From positions 1-64,000 of the forward strand of contig CAITZM010000046.1 in the NCBI GenBank assembly GCA_903896925.1: a stretch of 64,000 nt of DNA. The letters are read 5' to 3'. The notes beneath the pieces were generated by a model. That model made no database searches, was not told the DNA's origin, and saw only the letters and a list, made by a program, of their open reading frames with translations. Positions 29,126-37,419 of this stretch are shown here, one piece after another. The stretch is from an uncultured Lentisphaerota bacterium. GTDB lineage: Bacteria; Verrucomicrobiota; Kiritimatiellia; CAIQIC01. Made by a program: the position numbers and the translations under genes. Position 1 is the stretch's first letter, and every line of letters starts with the position of its first letter.

Positions 29126-31597
29126 TCAATCGTAGACGAACGTCGCGGTCGCGGTGCAGTCTGCGGCGGGTACGAGGCGGACCCAGTAGGCGGAAAACGC
29201 ATCGGCGAATTTGTGTTCGAACGGCTTGCCCGCTTCGACCGTGAACTCACCGTAGGGCAGCCAGTGCCCCGTGCCCGCGACATCCACCTCGACGCGGAAC
29301 GTGACGGGCGTCGCGGCGGTGTGCGAGAGCGTCAGGCGCTTGTGGTCATAGCCGGTCATCAGGTAGGCGTCGGAGGGCTTGCCTGCCTTGACGGCGCTGC
29401 CCTGCCACGGCCCGCCCTGGCCGCGCGGTTTGCCGAACTGCCAGAGATCATCCACCGCGCCGACCCAGAGCGCGCACTGGCCGTCGTCGGAGCGGACGAT
29501 GTGCGGGTTGTTGGCGGGCGCATCGGCGGCGACGCCGCTGAGGATGAGCAGGCCGCGGCAGGACGCGTAGTCCTTGATGCGACGGTTGTGCGTCGTGATC
29601 GGCCGGATCTTCGCGAAGCCGCCCGCGTTCTCGGCGGGCAGTTCGTAGAACGTGCCGTGCGCGTTGAAGAGGTCGCGCTCGGTGCAGACTTCGCGGCAGA
29701 TGCGCTCATCACCGAGCGGGCCGGCAGCATCGAACGCGGCGTCGGACTTCGGCAGACGCCAGCGACCTTTGGTGTCCACGTAGAGTACAGAGGCGGCGTC
29801 CACGGTGAGCACGTTCTTCGGAATCGAGACGTTCTTCTGCATCCACTCGGCGCCCTTGGCGTCCTTGTCGCTACGGAGCTTGAGCGCGGCATCGAGTTCA
29901 TAGCAACCGATCTCGCCGCTGGCGTTGGCGGCGGAGAAGCGCAGCGTGCGGATATCGGCGCCGCGCGCGTAGAGCAGGCCGCCGCTAAGGGACTTGTCGG
30001 CGGGCTGCGCGATGCCGGCGAAAAGTTCGGGCGCGGTTGTGCCCCGAGCGTCGTTGTTGCGGTAGTGGAAGAAGGCCGTCGCCTTCGCGCAGTCGCGGTC
30101 GGCCTTGACGCGCACCCAGGCGCCGGCTTCGCTCGCGGGGAATTCCGTCCACGCGTAGCCGCTCGCCGGGACGTTCACGGTGCGCAGCGCCTGCCAGGTG
30201 CCGTCGCCCTTGGCGTCCACCTCGATGGTGAAGGCGACCGCGGCCGCGCCGTTGTGCGCGAGGTGCAGCGAGCGCTGCGCGAAACCGGAGAAGAGAAACG
30301 CGTCGGAGGGCACGCCAGCCTTCACCGCGTCATCGAGCCAGACCGCGCCGCGGCCGAGCGCCGGACCGAGTTCATCCACGCGCGCCGGGTCGGTGAACCA
30401 GATGTTGGACTGTGACTGGCCGGGGCCCGCGACCTTGCCCTTGGCCTTGCGCGAGTTGAGGAACTCGCTCTTCGCGGTGTCGTCGCAGCCGAAGGCCAGC
30501 TTGTCGTTCCAGCGGCAGAAATCGCCGATGACCTTGAGATAGGTGCTGCGCGGCGCGATGCCGGCGGAATGCGTCGCGGTCAGCGTTTTCGGGAAGCGCC
30601 AGAACGAACCGTGCATGGTCATCAGCAGGTCGCCCTCGCCGATGTCGCGGATGCGCGGCCACTCGGTGTTCCAGCCGTGCGCGCCGTCGTAGCAGTGGCT
30701 CGCCTTGGGCAGGCGGTAGGCGTGCCACGTGCCGCCATCGAGCACCATGAGAATCAGCGAGCGGAAATCCCAGCCGACGCTCCAGATCGGATCGGTGTCG
30801 GGCTGCGCGTTGCCGTAGATGCCGCCGGGGCCGGTGACCTCGGTGAACTGGTTGCGCCGCACGAGCTGCCATTCCTCGCCGGGTTTGCGCCACTCGCCCA
30901 GCGCGCCGCTGGGGATGGTCGGATCGGTGGTGGCGCCCGGACCGCGCTCGCCATTATTCGCATAGACCACGCGGCCCTGTCCTGAATAGAGGCCCTTGCC
31001 GTGATAGCCGGGGAGCGTCGAGTCGAGCGTCGCCGGATGCTGCTCGGTCGGCAGCGCCTTCTTGAAATTGCCGTCGCGGATCAACCCCACCACCGCCAGC
31101 GACTGCACGTCCACCTCGTAGAGGCCTTCCTCCATGGTGGCGAAATACAGCTTGTGCGCCGGGTCGGTGAGGTGCCGCGCATTGCCGGTGAGCCGGCCGG
31201 GCATGAGCGCGGGCTTGATGACGCGCACGTTGCGCTGCGTGTCGATGAAGTACGGGCCGATGATGAGCTGGTTGCTCTCGCGGTGAATCATCCGGTTCGC
31301 GGGCGTGCCGCCGACGCTTTCCGGATGGATGATCTGCTGGAGGTCGGGCGTGATTTCGTAGAGCTTGTCGGAGGACCCTTGGGGCAGATGCGGCCCATAG
31401 GAGATGACCCACAGCCGGTCGGCCCACGGCACGACCGCCCCGGTGCCGCATTCGCCTTCCTTGTTATACGTGGCCAGATGCGGGTAGATGCCGGAAATTT
31501 GCACCGGGCTGCCGCCCGCCGCCCGGGGCGCACCGCACAGCGCCACACCCGCCCCCAACACCAGCCCGAGGACCGCCCTGCTCATGTTCATCTTCAT
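29126..31597 (-). CDS. Large secreted protein of unrecognised family, paralogue B
   Basis: This 823-residue protein has a signal peptide (SRAVLGLVLGAGVALCG) and aligns with paralogue A from QISGIYPHL to the C-terminus, including shared blocks PESVGGT, ESNQLIIGPYFI, TGPGG, HGTFYE and YLMTGYD. It has the same internal duplication of a domain of about 110 residues (NIWFTDPARVDELG and CALWVGAVDDLWQFG starts). AGGAG precedes the ATG at 31597. The promoter and an upstream 19-base site match those of paralogue A in spacing. Next to that site is only a relic of an araC gene, so the intact regulator at 25828 may act on both. Function is unknown. Confidence 0.8.
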   Translation of the reverse strand: MKMNMSRAVLGLVLGAGVALCGAPRAAGGSPVQISGIYPHLATYNKEGECGTGAVVPWADRLWVISYGPHLPQGSSDKLYEITPDLQQIIHPESVGGTPANRMIHRESNQLIIGPYFIDTQRNVRVIKPALMPGRLTGNARHLTDPAHKLYFATMEEGLYEVDVQSLAVVGLIRDGNFKKALPTEQHPATLDSTLPGYHGKGLYSGQGRVVYANNGERGPGATTDPTIPSGALGEWRKPGEEWQLVRRNQFTEVTGPGGIYGNAQPDTDPIWSVGWDFRSLILMVLDGGTWHAYRLPKASHCYDGAHGWNTEWPRIRDIGEGDLLMTMHGSFWRFPKTLTATHSAGIAPRSTYLKVIGDFCRWNDKLAFGCDDTAKSEFLNSRKAKGKVAGPGQSQSNIWFTDPARVDELGPALGRGAVWLDDAVKAGVPSDAFLFSGFAQRSLHLAHNGAAAVAFTIEVDAKGDGTWQALRTVNVPASGYAWTEFPASEAGAWVRVKADRDCAKATAFFHYRNNDARGTTAPELFAGIAQPADKSLSGGLLYARGADIRTLRFSAANASGEIGCYELDAALKLRSDKDAKGAEWMQKNVSIPKNVLTVDAASVLYVDTKGRWRLPKSDAAFDAAGPLGDERICREVCTERDLFNAHGTFYELPAENAGGFAKIRPITTHNRRIKDYASCRGLLILSGVAADAPANNPHIVRSDDGQCALWVGAVDDLWQFGKPRGQGGPWQGSAVKAGKPSDAYLMTGYDHKRLTLSHTAATPVTFRVEVDVAGTGHWLPYGEFTVEAGKPFEHKFADAFSAYWVRLVPAADCTATATFVYD

Positions 31598-31643
31598 GCG
31601 TCGCTCCTGATCAGCCTGTTGCCTTCCGCAAACGTGGACCGAG

Positions 31644-31672
31644 AGCATAGGGAGGGCCGCGCCGCGGCACAA
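31644..31672 (-). promoter_or_regulatory. Promoter of paralogue B
   Basis: On the minus strand TTGTGC (31672-31667) and TATGCT (31649-31644) have a 17-base spacer. The conserved site lies exactly 19 bases upstream of the -35, as in paralogue A. Confidence 0.6.
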
Positions 31673-31691
31673 GCGCGGGGAGTTGAAGTCA

Positions 31692-31710
31692 CATGAAATA
31701 AAGTTGACGC
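31692..31710. promoter_or_regulatory. Conserved upstream site (candidate AraC operator), copy 2
   Basis: It is identical over 19 bases to 25801-25819, although the flanking promoter sequences between site and -35 have diverged. That contrast argues for selection on the site. Confidence 0.6.
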
Positions 31711-31792
31711 CCGGCGACATGCCGGCAAAACGACCCGGAGGCAGCGCACCTATGATTAAGGGCAGCAGCTGCAGAACCACCTGCTGTTTGGG
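31692..31792 (+). pseudogene. Relic of an araC-family gene 5' end
   Basis: The stretch matches the upstream site and roughly the first 28 codons of the intact regulator at 25828. The words GACATGCCG, CACCTATG and GCAGCAGCTNCAGAACCA are kept in order, but small deletions break the frame. Similarity ends by about 31792, where the apgM promoter region begins. It shows that the regulator and its divergent target were once duplicated together. Confidence 0.65.
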
Positions 31793-31796
31793 ATGG

Positions 31797-31814
31797 TTTC
31801 CAAGCCGTGGAAAA
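31797..31814. repeat. TTTCCAAGCCGTGGAAAA palindrome
   Basis: A near-perfect member of the TTTTCCAAGCCTTGGAAAA family, 21 bases upstream of the apgM -35. Confidence 0.6.
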
Positions 31815-31835
31815 GCACGCCGCGCCAATGCGCAT

Positions 31836-31864
31836 TTGACCGCTCCGCCTCCCTCGGCTACATT
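31836..31864 (+). promoter_or_regulatory. Promoter of apgM
   Basis: TTGACC at 31836-31841 and TACATT at 31859-31864 have a 17-base spacer. The ATG is 12 bases after the -10, so any leader is about 5 bases and no Shine-Dalgarno fits. Confidence 0.6.
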
Positions 31865-31876
31865 CGCGCCCACAAC

Positions 31877-33070
31877 ATGAAAATGGTCATACTCGTTGGC
31901 GATGGCATGGGCGACTACCCCTGCCCGGAACTCGGCGGCAAAACGCCGCTGCAGGCGGCGCGCATCCCGAACATGCGGCGCATCGCCGCGGCCGGCGAGC
32001 GGCGCATGGTGCAGACCGTGCCGCTGGCCGGGCTGCCGCCGGGCAGCGACGTCGCGAACATGAGCCTGCTCGGCTATAACGCCGAGGAAAATTACACCGG
32101 CCGCGCCGCCATCGAGGCCGCCGGCGCCGGCATCCCCCTCTCGGCCACCGACGTCGCCTTCCGCTGCAACCTGGTGACGATCACCGCGGGCCGCATGGCC
32201 GACTATTCCGCCGGCCACATCACCTCCGCCGAGGCCGGCGAGTTGATCGCGGCGCTGCAGGCCGCGCTGGGCCGCAACGGCCTGACGTTCCACGCCGGCG
32301 TGCAATACCGCCATCTGCTCGTCTGGAACAACGGGCCGCTCGCCCTGGAGATGCAGCCGCCGCACGACATCGCGGGGCGGAACATCGCCAACTATCAGCC
32401 GGCCGGCGAGCGCGCCGACGAAGTCCGCGCGCTGATGGAGCGCTCGCAGGACATCCTGCGCGACCATCCCGTCAACCGCGCGCGCCACGATGCCGGCCTG
32501 TTGCCCGCCACGCAGATCTGGCTCTGGGGCCACGGCCGCGCCATGCAGCTGCCGTCCTACCGCGAACTCTACGGCCGCACCGGCGGCGTCATCACCGCGG
32601 TGGACCTCATCCGCGGGCTCGGCACGCTCGCGGGGCTGAAGAACATCATCGTCCCCGGTGTGACCGGCCTGATCGACACCAACTACGCCGGCAAAGCCGC
32701 CGCCGCGCTCGAGGTGCTCCGGCGCGACGACTTCGCCTTCGTCCACATCGAGGCGCCCGACGAGTGCGGCCACGGCGGCGATGTGCAGAAAAAATTACTG
32801 GCGATCGAACTGTTCGATGAAAAAATCGTGGGCCCGATCTGGCAGGAACTCGAGCGGCGCGGCGAGCCCTATCGCCTGATCCTGTGCATGGACCACCGGA
32901 CCCCCATCGCCACGCGCGGCCACACCCGCGACCCGGTGCCGATGGTCAAGCTCGATGGGCCCGTCGGCCCCGTCACCGCCGAAGCGCCCTACGACGAGAC
33001 CCTCCACGACGGCATTGCGGAGTGCCGGGGGCACACCTGGCTCCGCGAATTGCTGCAGCAGCCCCGCTGA
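31877..33070 (+). CDS. apgM: Cofactor-independent phosphoglycerate mutase, ApgM type
   Basis: This 397-residue alkaline-phosphatase-superfamily enzyme interconverts 3- and 2-phosphoglycerate in glycolysis. The N-terminal metal motif VGDGMGDYP, the phospho-accepting Ser region GSDVANMSLLGYN, HIEAPDECGHGGD and the C-terminal DHRTP with GHTRDPVP are all present. This archaeal-like type is also found in PVC bacteria and differs from the longer GpmI. An in-frame ATG at 31793 lies upstream of the promoter and was rejected. Confidence 0.92.
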   Translation: MKMVILVGDGMGDYPCPELGGKTPLQAARIPNMRRIAAAGERRMVQTVPLAGLPPGSDVANMSLLGYNAEENYTGRAAIEAAGAGIPLSATDVAFRCNLVTITAGRMADYSAGHITSAEAGELIAALQAALGRNGLTFHAGVQYRHLLVWNNGPLALEMQPPHDIAGRNIANYQPAGERADEVRALMERSQDILRDHPVNRARHDAGLLPATQIWLWGHGRAMQLPSYRELYGRTGGVITAVDLIRGLGTLAGLKNIIVPGVTGLIDTNYAGKAAAALEVLRRDDFAFVHIEAPDECGHGGDVQKKLLAIELFDEKIVGPIWQELERRGEPYRLILCMDHRTPIATRGHTRDPVPMVKLDGPVGPVTAEAPYDETLHDGIAECRGHTWLRELLQQPR

Positions 33071-33408
33071 GCGGGCCACGGCTGCCGCCCGCTGCACACA
33101 GCGCTCCCGGTCCGTTACCTGCCGGCAGGCTGCGCCACTACGGCGGACGGGGGAGCTGGTCGTTCCAGCCTGACGGCACGCGGTCGTTTCCACTCTACCG
33201 GCAGCTTACATAACGGAAATTAATCGCTGCGCTGGTTGCAGGGCCACCTGAAACTACCGCCGGCCCTTCAGGCGGCCGGCGGCTGCAGCCCCAACGGCGC
33301 GTGTGCGGCGGCCCAGCTATCTGAACACGCAGCAGCAGTCAGGGAAAGCTTGTGCCGAACAGGGGATTCCCCCGAATCCATATCGGGGCAGACGCGTTGC
33401 GAACCGCT
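33071..33408. other. Intergenic region between apgM and the prenyl synthase gene
   Basis: The two genes converge here. A weak stem (GCGGGC/GCCCGC near 33071-33093) follows the apgM stop. I see nothing else in it. Confidence 0.5.
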
Positions 33409-34263
33409 TCAGGCTTCCATCTGGGCGCGGACGATGGGCAGGAATTCAATATCGAGATAGGTTTGCCAGGCGGCCGCGAGGCGCGGGAAACGCGCGAGCT
33501 GCGCGGTGGACTGGCGACACAGTTTTTCCGCATGCCGCCGCACGAAGGCCGGCGAACGCACGGCGGCGGTCGCCTTGCCGCGCACGCGGTCGGTGCCGAG
33601 GGTCTTTCCGGCATGGGCTTCGTTCTGGCTGCCGTCGAGGATGTCGTCGGCGATCTGATAGGCGGTGCCCAGGAGATAGCCCGCCTCGCACAACGCGTTT
33701 TTCTCGGCGGCGGTGCGGCCGGCGCTGAGGGCGGCACAGGCAAAGAGCGCCCCGGTCTTGCGGCGGGCGGTGCTGATGGCCAGCGGCCAGGTGGCGGGCT
33801 TCTGCCGCCGGACCAGTTCCTGCTCGGCCTCGGCCTCGCACACGACACCGGCCAACTCGATGAAGGCGCACACCAGGTCCATCCGGCCGGTGGCGCGCAC
33901 CAGATGCATGGCCTTGAAGAGCAGCAAGTCGCCCAGCAGGATGGCGCCGGACGTGGAGTAGCTCTTCCAGAACGTCGGCAGGCCGCGCCGCAGGAGGCCG
34001 CCATCGATCACGTCGTCGTGCAGCAGGCTGGCGGCGTGGATCATCTCGACCGCGGCGGCGCTGGCGCGACGAACGCGCGGAACGACGCCGTTGGCGGCGC
34101 CGACGCGCAGGGTGAGCCGTGCGCGCAGCAGTTTGCCCGCGCCGATATAGGGCGCGAACTCCGCTGCGCGGCTGCGCAAGGCGCTGGCCGCCAGTTCGCC
34201 ATGCATCAGGTCGAACAAGGCGCGCACATCCGCTTGCAATCTGGAATCAAGCCGGGCTGTCAT
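33409..34263 (-). CDS. Trans-isoprenyl (polyprenyl) diphosphate synthase
   Basis: This 284-residue enzyme condenses isopentenyl diphosphate units onto an allylic primer. The two aspartate-rich motifs are LLHDDVIDG and QIADDILDG, and the substrate-binding GKLLRARL lies upstream of the first. The product length (for a quinone side chain or another lipid) cannot be read with confidence. It has its own leaderless-type promoter. The GxK context reads GAGKLLRA instead of the usual GGKRxRP, a modest departure. Confidence 0.9.
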   Translation of the reverse strand: MTARLDSRLQADVRALFDLMHGELAASALRSRAAEFAPYIGAGKLLRARLTLRVGAANGVVPRVRRASAAAVEMIHAASLLHDDVIDGGLLRRGLPTFWKSYSTSGAILLGDLLLFKAMHLVRATGRMDLVCAFIELAGVVCEAEAEQELVRRQKPATWPLAISTARRKTGALFACAALSAGRTAAEKNALCEAGYLLGTAYQIADDILDGSQNEAHAGKTLGTDRVRGKATAAVRSPAFVRRHAEKLCRQSTAQLARFPRLAAAWQTYLDIEFLPIVRAQMEA

Positions 34264-34269
34264 GCGCTG

Positions 34270-34298
34270 AAAGTAAGCTAGCGCGTCCGGCGCGTCAA
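34270..34298 (-). promoter_or_regulatory. Predicted leaderless promoter of the prenyl synthase gene
   Basis: On the minus strand TTGACG (34298-34293) and TACTTT (34275-34270) have a 17-base spacer. Only 6 bases separate the -10 from the ATG. Confidence 0.6.
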
Positions 34299-34449
34299 TC
34301 ACGGGAATGCGGCCGGACACTTTTTTGCTGGCACAACAGGCCGCGCGATCCGCCCCTCCGGGGTCCCGCCGGCACGCGCCACCGGGCGGGCCGGAGCTGC
34401 GACGCCCCCTTCCCATGCCGCAGAAAAACACGTGCGCGCGGTTTTGCGC

Positions 34450-34478
34450 TTGTCTTGATCCCGCCAAGAAACTAAATG
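34450..34478 (+). promoter_or_regulatory. Promoter of the secreted protein gene at 34510
   Basis: TTGTCT at 34450-34455 and TAAATG at 34473-34478 have a 17-base spacer. A Shine-Dalgarno AGAAGGGA lies at 34497-34504. Confidence 0.5.
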
Positions 34479-34509
34479 TAGTCCGCACGGGTTGCCAGAA
34501 GGGACTATC

Positions 34510-35403
34510 ATGAAAAATAAATGGATGGGTCTGCTGTTGAGTCTTGTCATGCTCGGCGGGATGGTGTTGCCGGCTTGGGCCGGAAAAAACGCGCCGCCCC
34601 CCAAGCCCGCCAAGCCGCCGAAGGACACCGAGGCCGGTGCCGCGAAGACAGAGTTCAAAGACATCCCGACCCTGCAGGACGGCCCCGGCAAGGGCTACTA
34701 CGCCATCGTCCAGATGAAGTCCTATGACGCCCTGTTCGTGGCCAGCAACCTGACCGTACAGTTCTTCCCGAAGGAGAATGGCGAGCGCATCGACAAGCCG
34801 GTCATCATCGACAACCGCTTCGTCTACACGCAACCCGAGACGGACAAGACGAAAGACCTGCTGACCTTCTCCGGCGTGCGCAACCTCGCGCCGCCCTCCA
34901 CGAATCAGGCCAAGCTGGTGATCACCGCCGTCAATGATGCCGGACTGGTCCTGGTCCAGACCTGGAAGTTCAGCGAGGGCAAGATTGAAGTGGATGACCA
35001 TCTCAAGGGCTACTCCGGCGAACCGCCGACCATGCGCACGTATGTCAAATTCCCGCAGACCCACAAGTTCACGCCCAACATCGAGAAGGCCGACCGCGAA
35101 AAGCAAATGGCCGGTTATCAGTACACCATCCGCGGCGGCAAGTCGGAAAACGCCATGAAGACGGTCAAGCTCAGCTATGCCTCCAAAGCGGAAAACATCT
35201 CGGTGGGCGATTCCGTGGAAAACATGGGGCCGTGGGGCAGCCGCAAAATCACCATCAAGCGCAAATCCGGCAAAGGCTCCATAAACCTGGGGGCCGAATG
35301 GAACAAGATGCCCTATGACGGCCTCGAGTTCTGCTTCGGCACGAAAGCCGATCCCAAGACGAAGAAACTCGACGCCCAAGGCTTCGAGCTCAAGGTGGAC
35401 TGA
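34510..35403 (+). CDS. Secreted protein of unknown function
   Basis: This 297-residue protein has a signal peptide (residues 1 to about 24, ending AWAG) and a short Lys/Pro-rich linker. The rest looks mostly beta-stranded, with many Lys and aromatic residues (YYAIVQMKSYDALFVASNL). I do not recognise the family. The next gene starts with GTG immediately after its stop, so the two are probably co-transcribed and coupled. Confidence 0.75.
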   Translation: MKNKWMGLLLSLVMLGGMVLPAWAGKNAPPPKPAKPPKDTEAGAAKTEFKDIPTLQDGPGKGYYAIVQMKSYDALFVASNLTVQFFPKENGERIDKPVIIDNRFVYTQPETDKTKDLLTFSGVRNLAPPSTNQAKLVITAVNDAGLVLVQTWKFSEGKIEVDDHLKGYSGEPPTMRTYVKFPQTHKFTPNIEKADREKQMAGYQYTIRGGKSENAMKTVKLSYASKAENISVGDSVENMGPWGSRKITIKRKSGKGSINLGAEWNKMPYDGLEFCFGTKADPKTKKLDAQGFELKVD

Positions 35404-35841
35404 GTGTCCGACCCGGCACCCAACCTGGTGTCCCTCCCGCCCGACCTGCAGACGGCTCTGCTGTGCGACGACGTGCGCCAGGAGAACAACGGCAAGTTCA
35501 TCCTCATCGGCATCTTCGACACCATCTACGCCCCGCAGTGGCCGCTGCGCTATCACCGCCTTTTCGTCGTCACCCGCTGGTGCAGCGGCAGCGGCCAGTT
35601 CACGCAGCGGACGCGCCTCCTGCGGCCCGACCAGAAAACGCCCGTCGTCGAGACCCGCCCGATCACGTTCCAGATGAACGACCCCGAGACGCTCGTCACC
35701 AACATCGAGGCGTTCTTCAATCTCGACTTCCTCACCGCCGGTACGCACTGGATCGAGATCCTGCTCGACCACCAGATGAAGATCCGCTTCCCCCTTCGCG
35801 TCGCCGCGATGCCCACGCCACCGGCTGCGCCGGGCGGGTGA
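35404..35841 (+). CDS. Small cytoplasmic protein, DUF6941-like
   Basis: This 145-residue protein shows the block LLCDDVRQENNGKFILIGIFDTI near its start, here split as LLCDDVRQENNGK and FILIGIFDTI, which resembles the DUF6941 family of short beta-rich proteins of unknown function. The GTG start abuts the stop of the secreted protein gene. Nothing suggests export. The family name is from memory, and the role is unknown. Confidence 0.65.
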   Translation: MSDPAPNLVSLPPDLQTALLCDDVRQENNGKFILIGIFDTIYAPQWPLRYHRLFVVTRWCSGSGQFTQRTRLLRPDQKTPVVETRPITFQMNDPETLVTNIEAFFNLDFLTAGTHWIEILLDHQMKIRFPLRVAAMPTPPAAPGG

Positions 35842-35972
35842 GCGCCGCCGCCCTCGCAGCCATAGGTCGTATGGGACCTATAGGACGTATGCGTGGAGAT
35901 CTGCGAAGCGCACCAAGCCACCTGCGTGAAAAGCCCACCCACGGTTGCCCGGCACAAGTTTTTTCTGGAGTC

Positions 35973-35994
35973 CGCGGGCTGCTTTCAGCCCGCG
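35973..35994. terminator. Hairpin between convergent genes
   Basis: The arms CGCGGGCTG and CAGCCCGCG pair perfectly around CTTT. It lies between the convergent DUF6941-like gene and thrC, only 2 bases from the thrC stop. A T-run (35959-35964) lies on the wrong side for the plus-strand gene. Confidence 0.35.
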
Positions 35995-35995
35995 C

Positions 35996-37372
35996 TCACG
36001 TGGCATGCGTCGCGATGAAGTCGCGGACGGCGGCCGCGTCGTTGGGCAGGGTGGTGCAGCGGGTGGGCAGGTCGGCAAGCGCGTCGAGGATCGGGTGATG
36101 CGCCAGGTCCTGGCCGGTCGCCTCGCGGATCGCCGCGCCGAACTTGGCGGGGTGCGCGGTGGCGAGGCAGATGGTCGGCGCCTCCGGGTCGGGAAATTGT
36201 TCGGCCACATGCACGCCGACGGCGGTGTGCGGATCGAGCAGGTAGCCGTGCTGCTCGTAATACTTCCTGATCGTGGCGCGCGTTGCGGCGGTCTCCCCCA
36301 CCCCGGCGACAAACAGCGGGTCGCGTCCCGCCACACACAATTTCCCGGTGCGCGCAAAATCGCCCATCAGCCCGCGCAGTTTGGCGGCATCGCCGCCGAC
36401 GCGATCCAGGAGGTAGCGCTCGAAGTTGCTGGCGACCTGGATATCCATCGAGGGCGAGAGGGTCGGCACGACGTGGCCGAGGCTGTATTCGCCGGAGTTG
36501 AAGAAGCGCGCGAGGATATCGTTCTCGTTCGTCGCGAGGATCAGGCGCTTGATCGGCGCGCCCATCTTGGCGGCATAGTAGCCGGCCAGGATGTCGCCGA
36601 AGTTGCCGGTCGGCACGGCAAACTGGACGGACGGCGCGCCGGTCTCCAGGCAACAGCGGAAGGCGGCGTGGAAATAGTAGACCATCTGGATCAGCACGCG
36701 CGCCCAGTTGACCGAGTTGACCGCGCCGAGCGCATGGCGGTCCTTGAACGGCAAATCGGCGAACAGCTCTTTCATGATGCGCTGGCAGTCATCGAAGCTG
36801 CCCTCGATGGCCAGGTTGTGGACGTTGGCGTCGAGCACGCTCGTCATCTGCCGCTCCTGCACTTCGCTGACGCGGCCGCGCGGGTGCATGACGAAAATCT
36901 GGATGTGCGCGCGGCCGCGGACGCCGGCGATGGCGGCGCTGCCGGTGTCGCCGCTGGTCGCGGCGAGGATGTTCATGTGTCCGCCGGATTTCTCCAGCAG
37001 CAGGCTGAACAGGCCGCCGAGGAATTGCAGCGCGATGTCCTTGAACGCGAGCGTCGGCCCGTGGAACAGCTCCAGGATCCGCACCGGCCCGACCGGCACG
37101 CAGCACACGACCTCGGGATGCCGGAAGGTGTCGTAGGCGTCGTGGACCAGCTTGGCCACCTCGACCTGCGACAGGTCGGCATAGCGGATGACGAGTTCGT
37201 AGGCGAGTTCGCGGTAGGACATCGTCGGCCACTGGTGAAAGCGGTCATCGGGGGGCAGGAGGCGCTCCGGGACCAGCAGGCCGCCGTCGCGCGCGAGGCC
37301 GGCCTGGACCGCGTCGCTGAAGCCCAGCGGCGGCGTCTGGCCGCGCGTGCTGATGTAGTTGATGGTGGACAT
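35996..37372 (-). CDS. thrC: Threonine synthase
   Basis: This 458-residue PLP enzyme converts O-phosphohomoserine to threonine. The PLP-binding Lys is in HGPTLAFKDIALQF, the phosphate-binding loop is ATSGDTGSAA, and the N-terminal YISTRG motif is typical of the longer threonine synthases. The length fits that group. It has its own leaderless-type promoter, and the DHH gene ends 47 bases upstream on the same strand. Confidence 0.95.
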   Translation of the reverse strand: MSTINYISTRGQTPPLGFSDAVQAGLARDGGLLVPERLLPPDDRFHQWPTMSYRELAYELVIRYADLSQVEVAKLVHDAYDTFRHPEVVCCVPVGPVRILELFHGPTLAFKDIALQFLGGLFSLLLEKSGGHMNILAATSGDTGSAAIAGVRGRAHIQIFVMHPRGRVSEVQERQMTSVLDANVHNLAIEGSFDDCQRIMKELFADLPFKDRHALGAVNSVNWARVLIQMVYYFHAAFRCCLETGAPSVQFAVPTGNFGDILAGYYAAKMGAPIKRLILATNENDILARFFNSGEYSLGHVVPTLSPSMDIQVASNFERYLLDRVGGDAAKLRGLMGDFARTGKLCVAGRDPLFVAGVGETAATRATIRKYYEQHGYLLDPHTAVGVHVAEQFPDPEAPTICLATAHPAKFGAAIREATGQDLAHHPILDALADLPTRCTTLPNDAAAVRDFIATHAT

Positions 37373-37380
37373 GGCGCGCG

Positions 37381-37409
37381 AGGATAGCGGCTTGCCGGCC
37401 GCGCCGCAA
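37381..37409 (-). promoter_or_regulatory. Predicted leaderless promoter of thrC
   Basis: On the minus strand TTGCGG (37409-37404) and TATCCT (37386-37381) have a 17-base spacer. Eight bases separate the -10 from the ATG. Confidence 0.6.
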
Positions 37410-37419
37410 GCCGCGTGCG

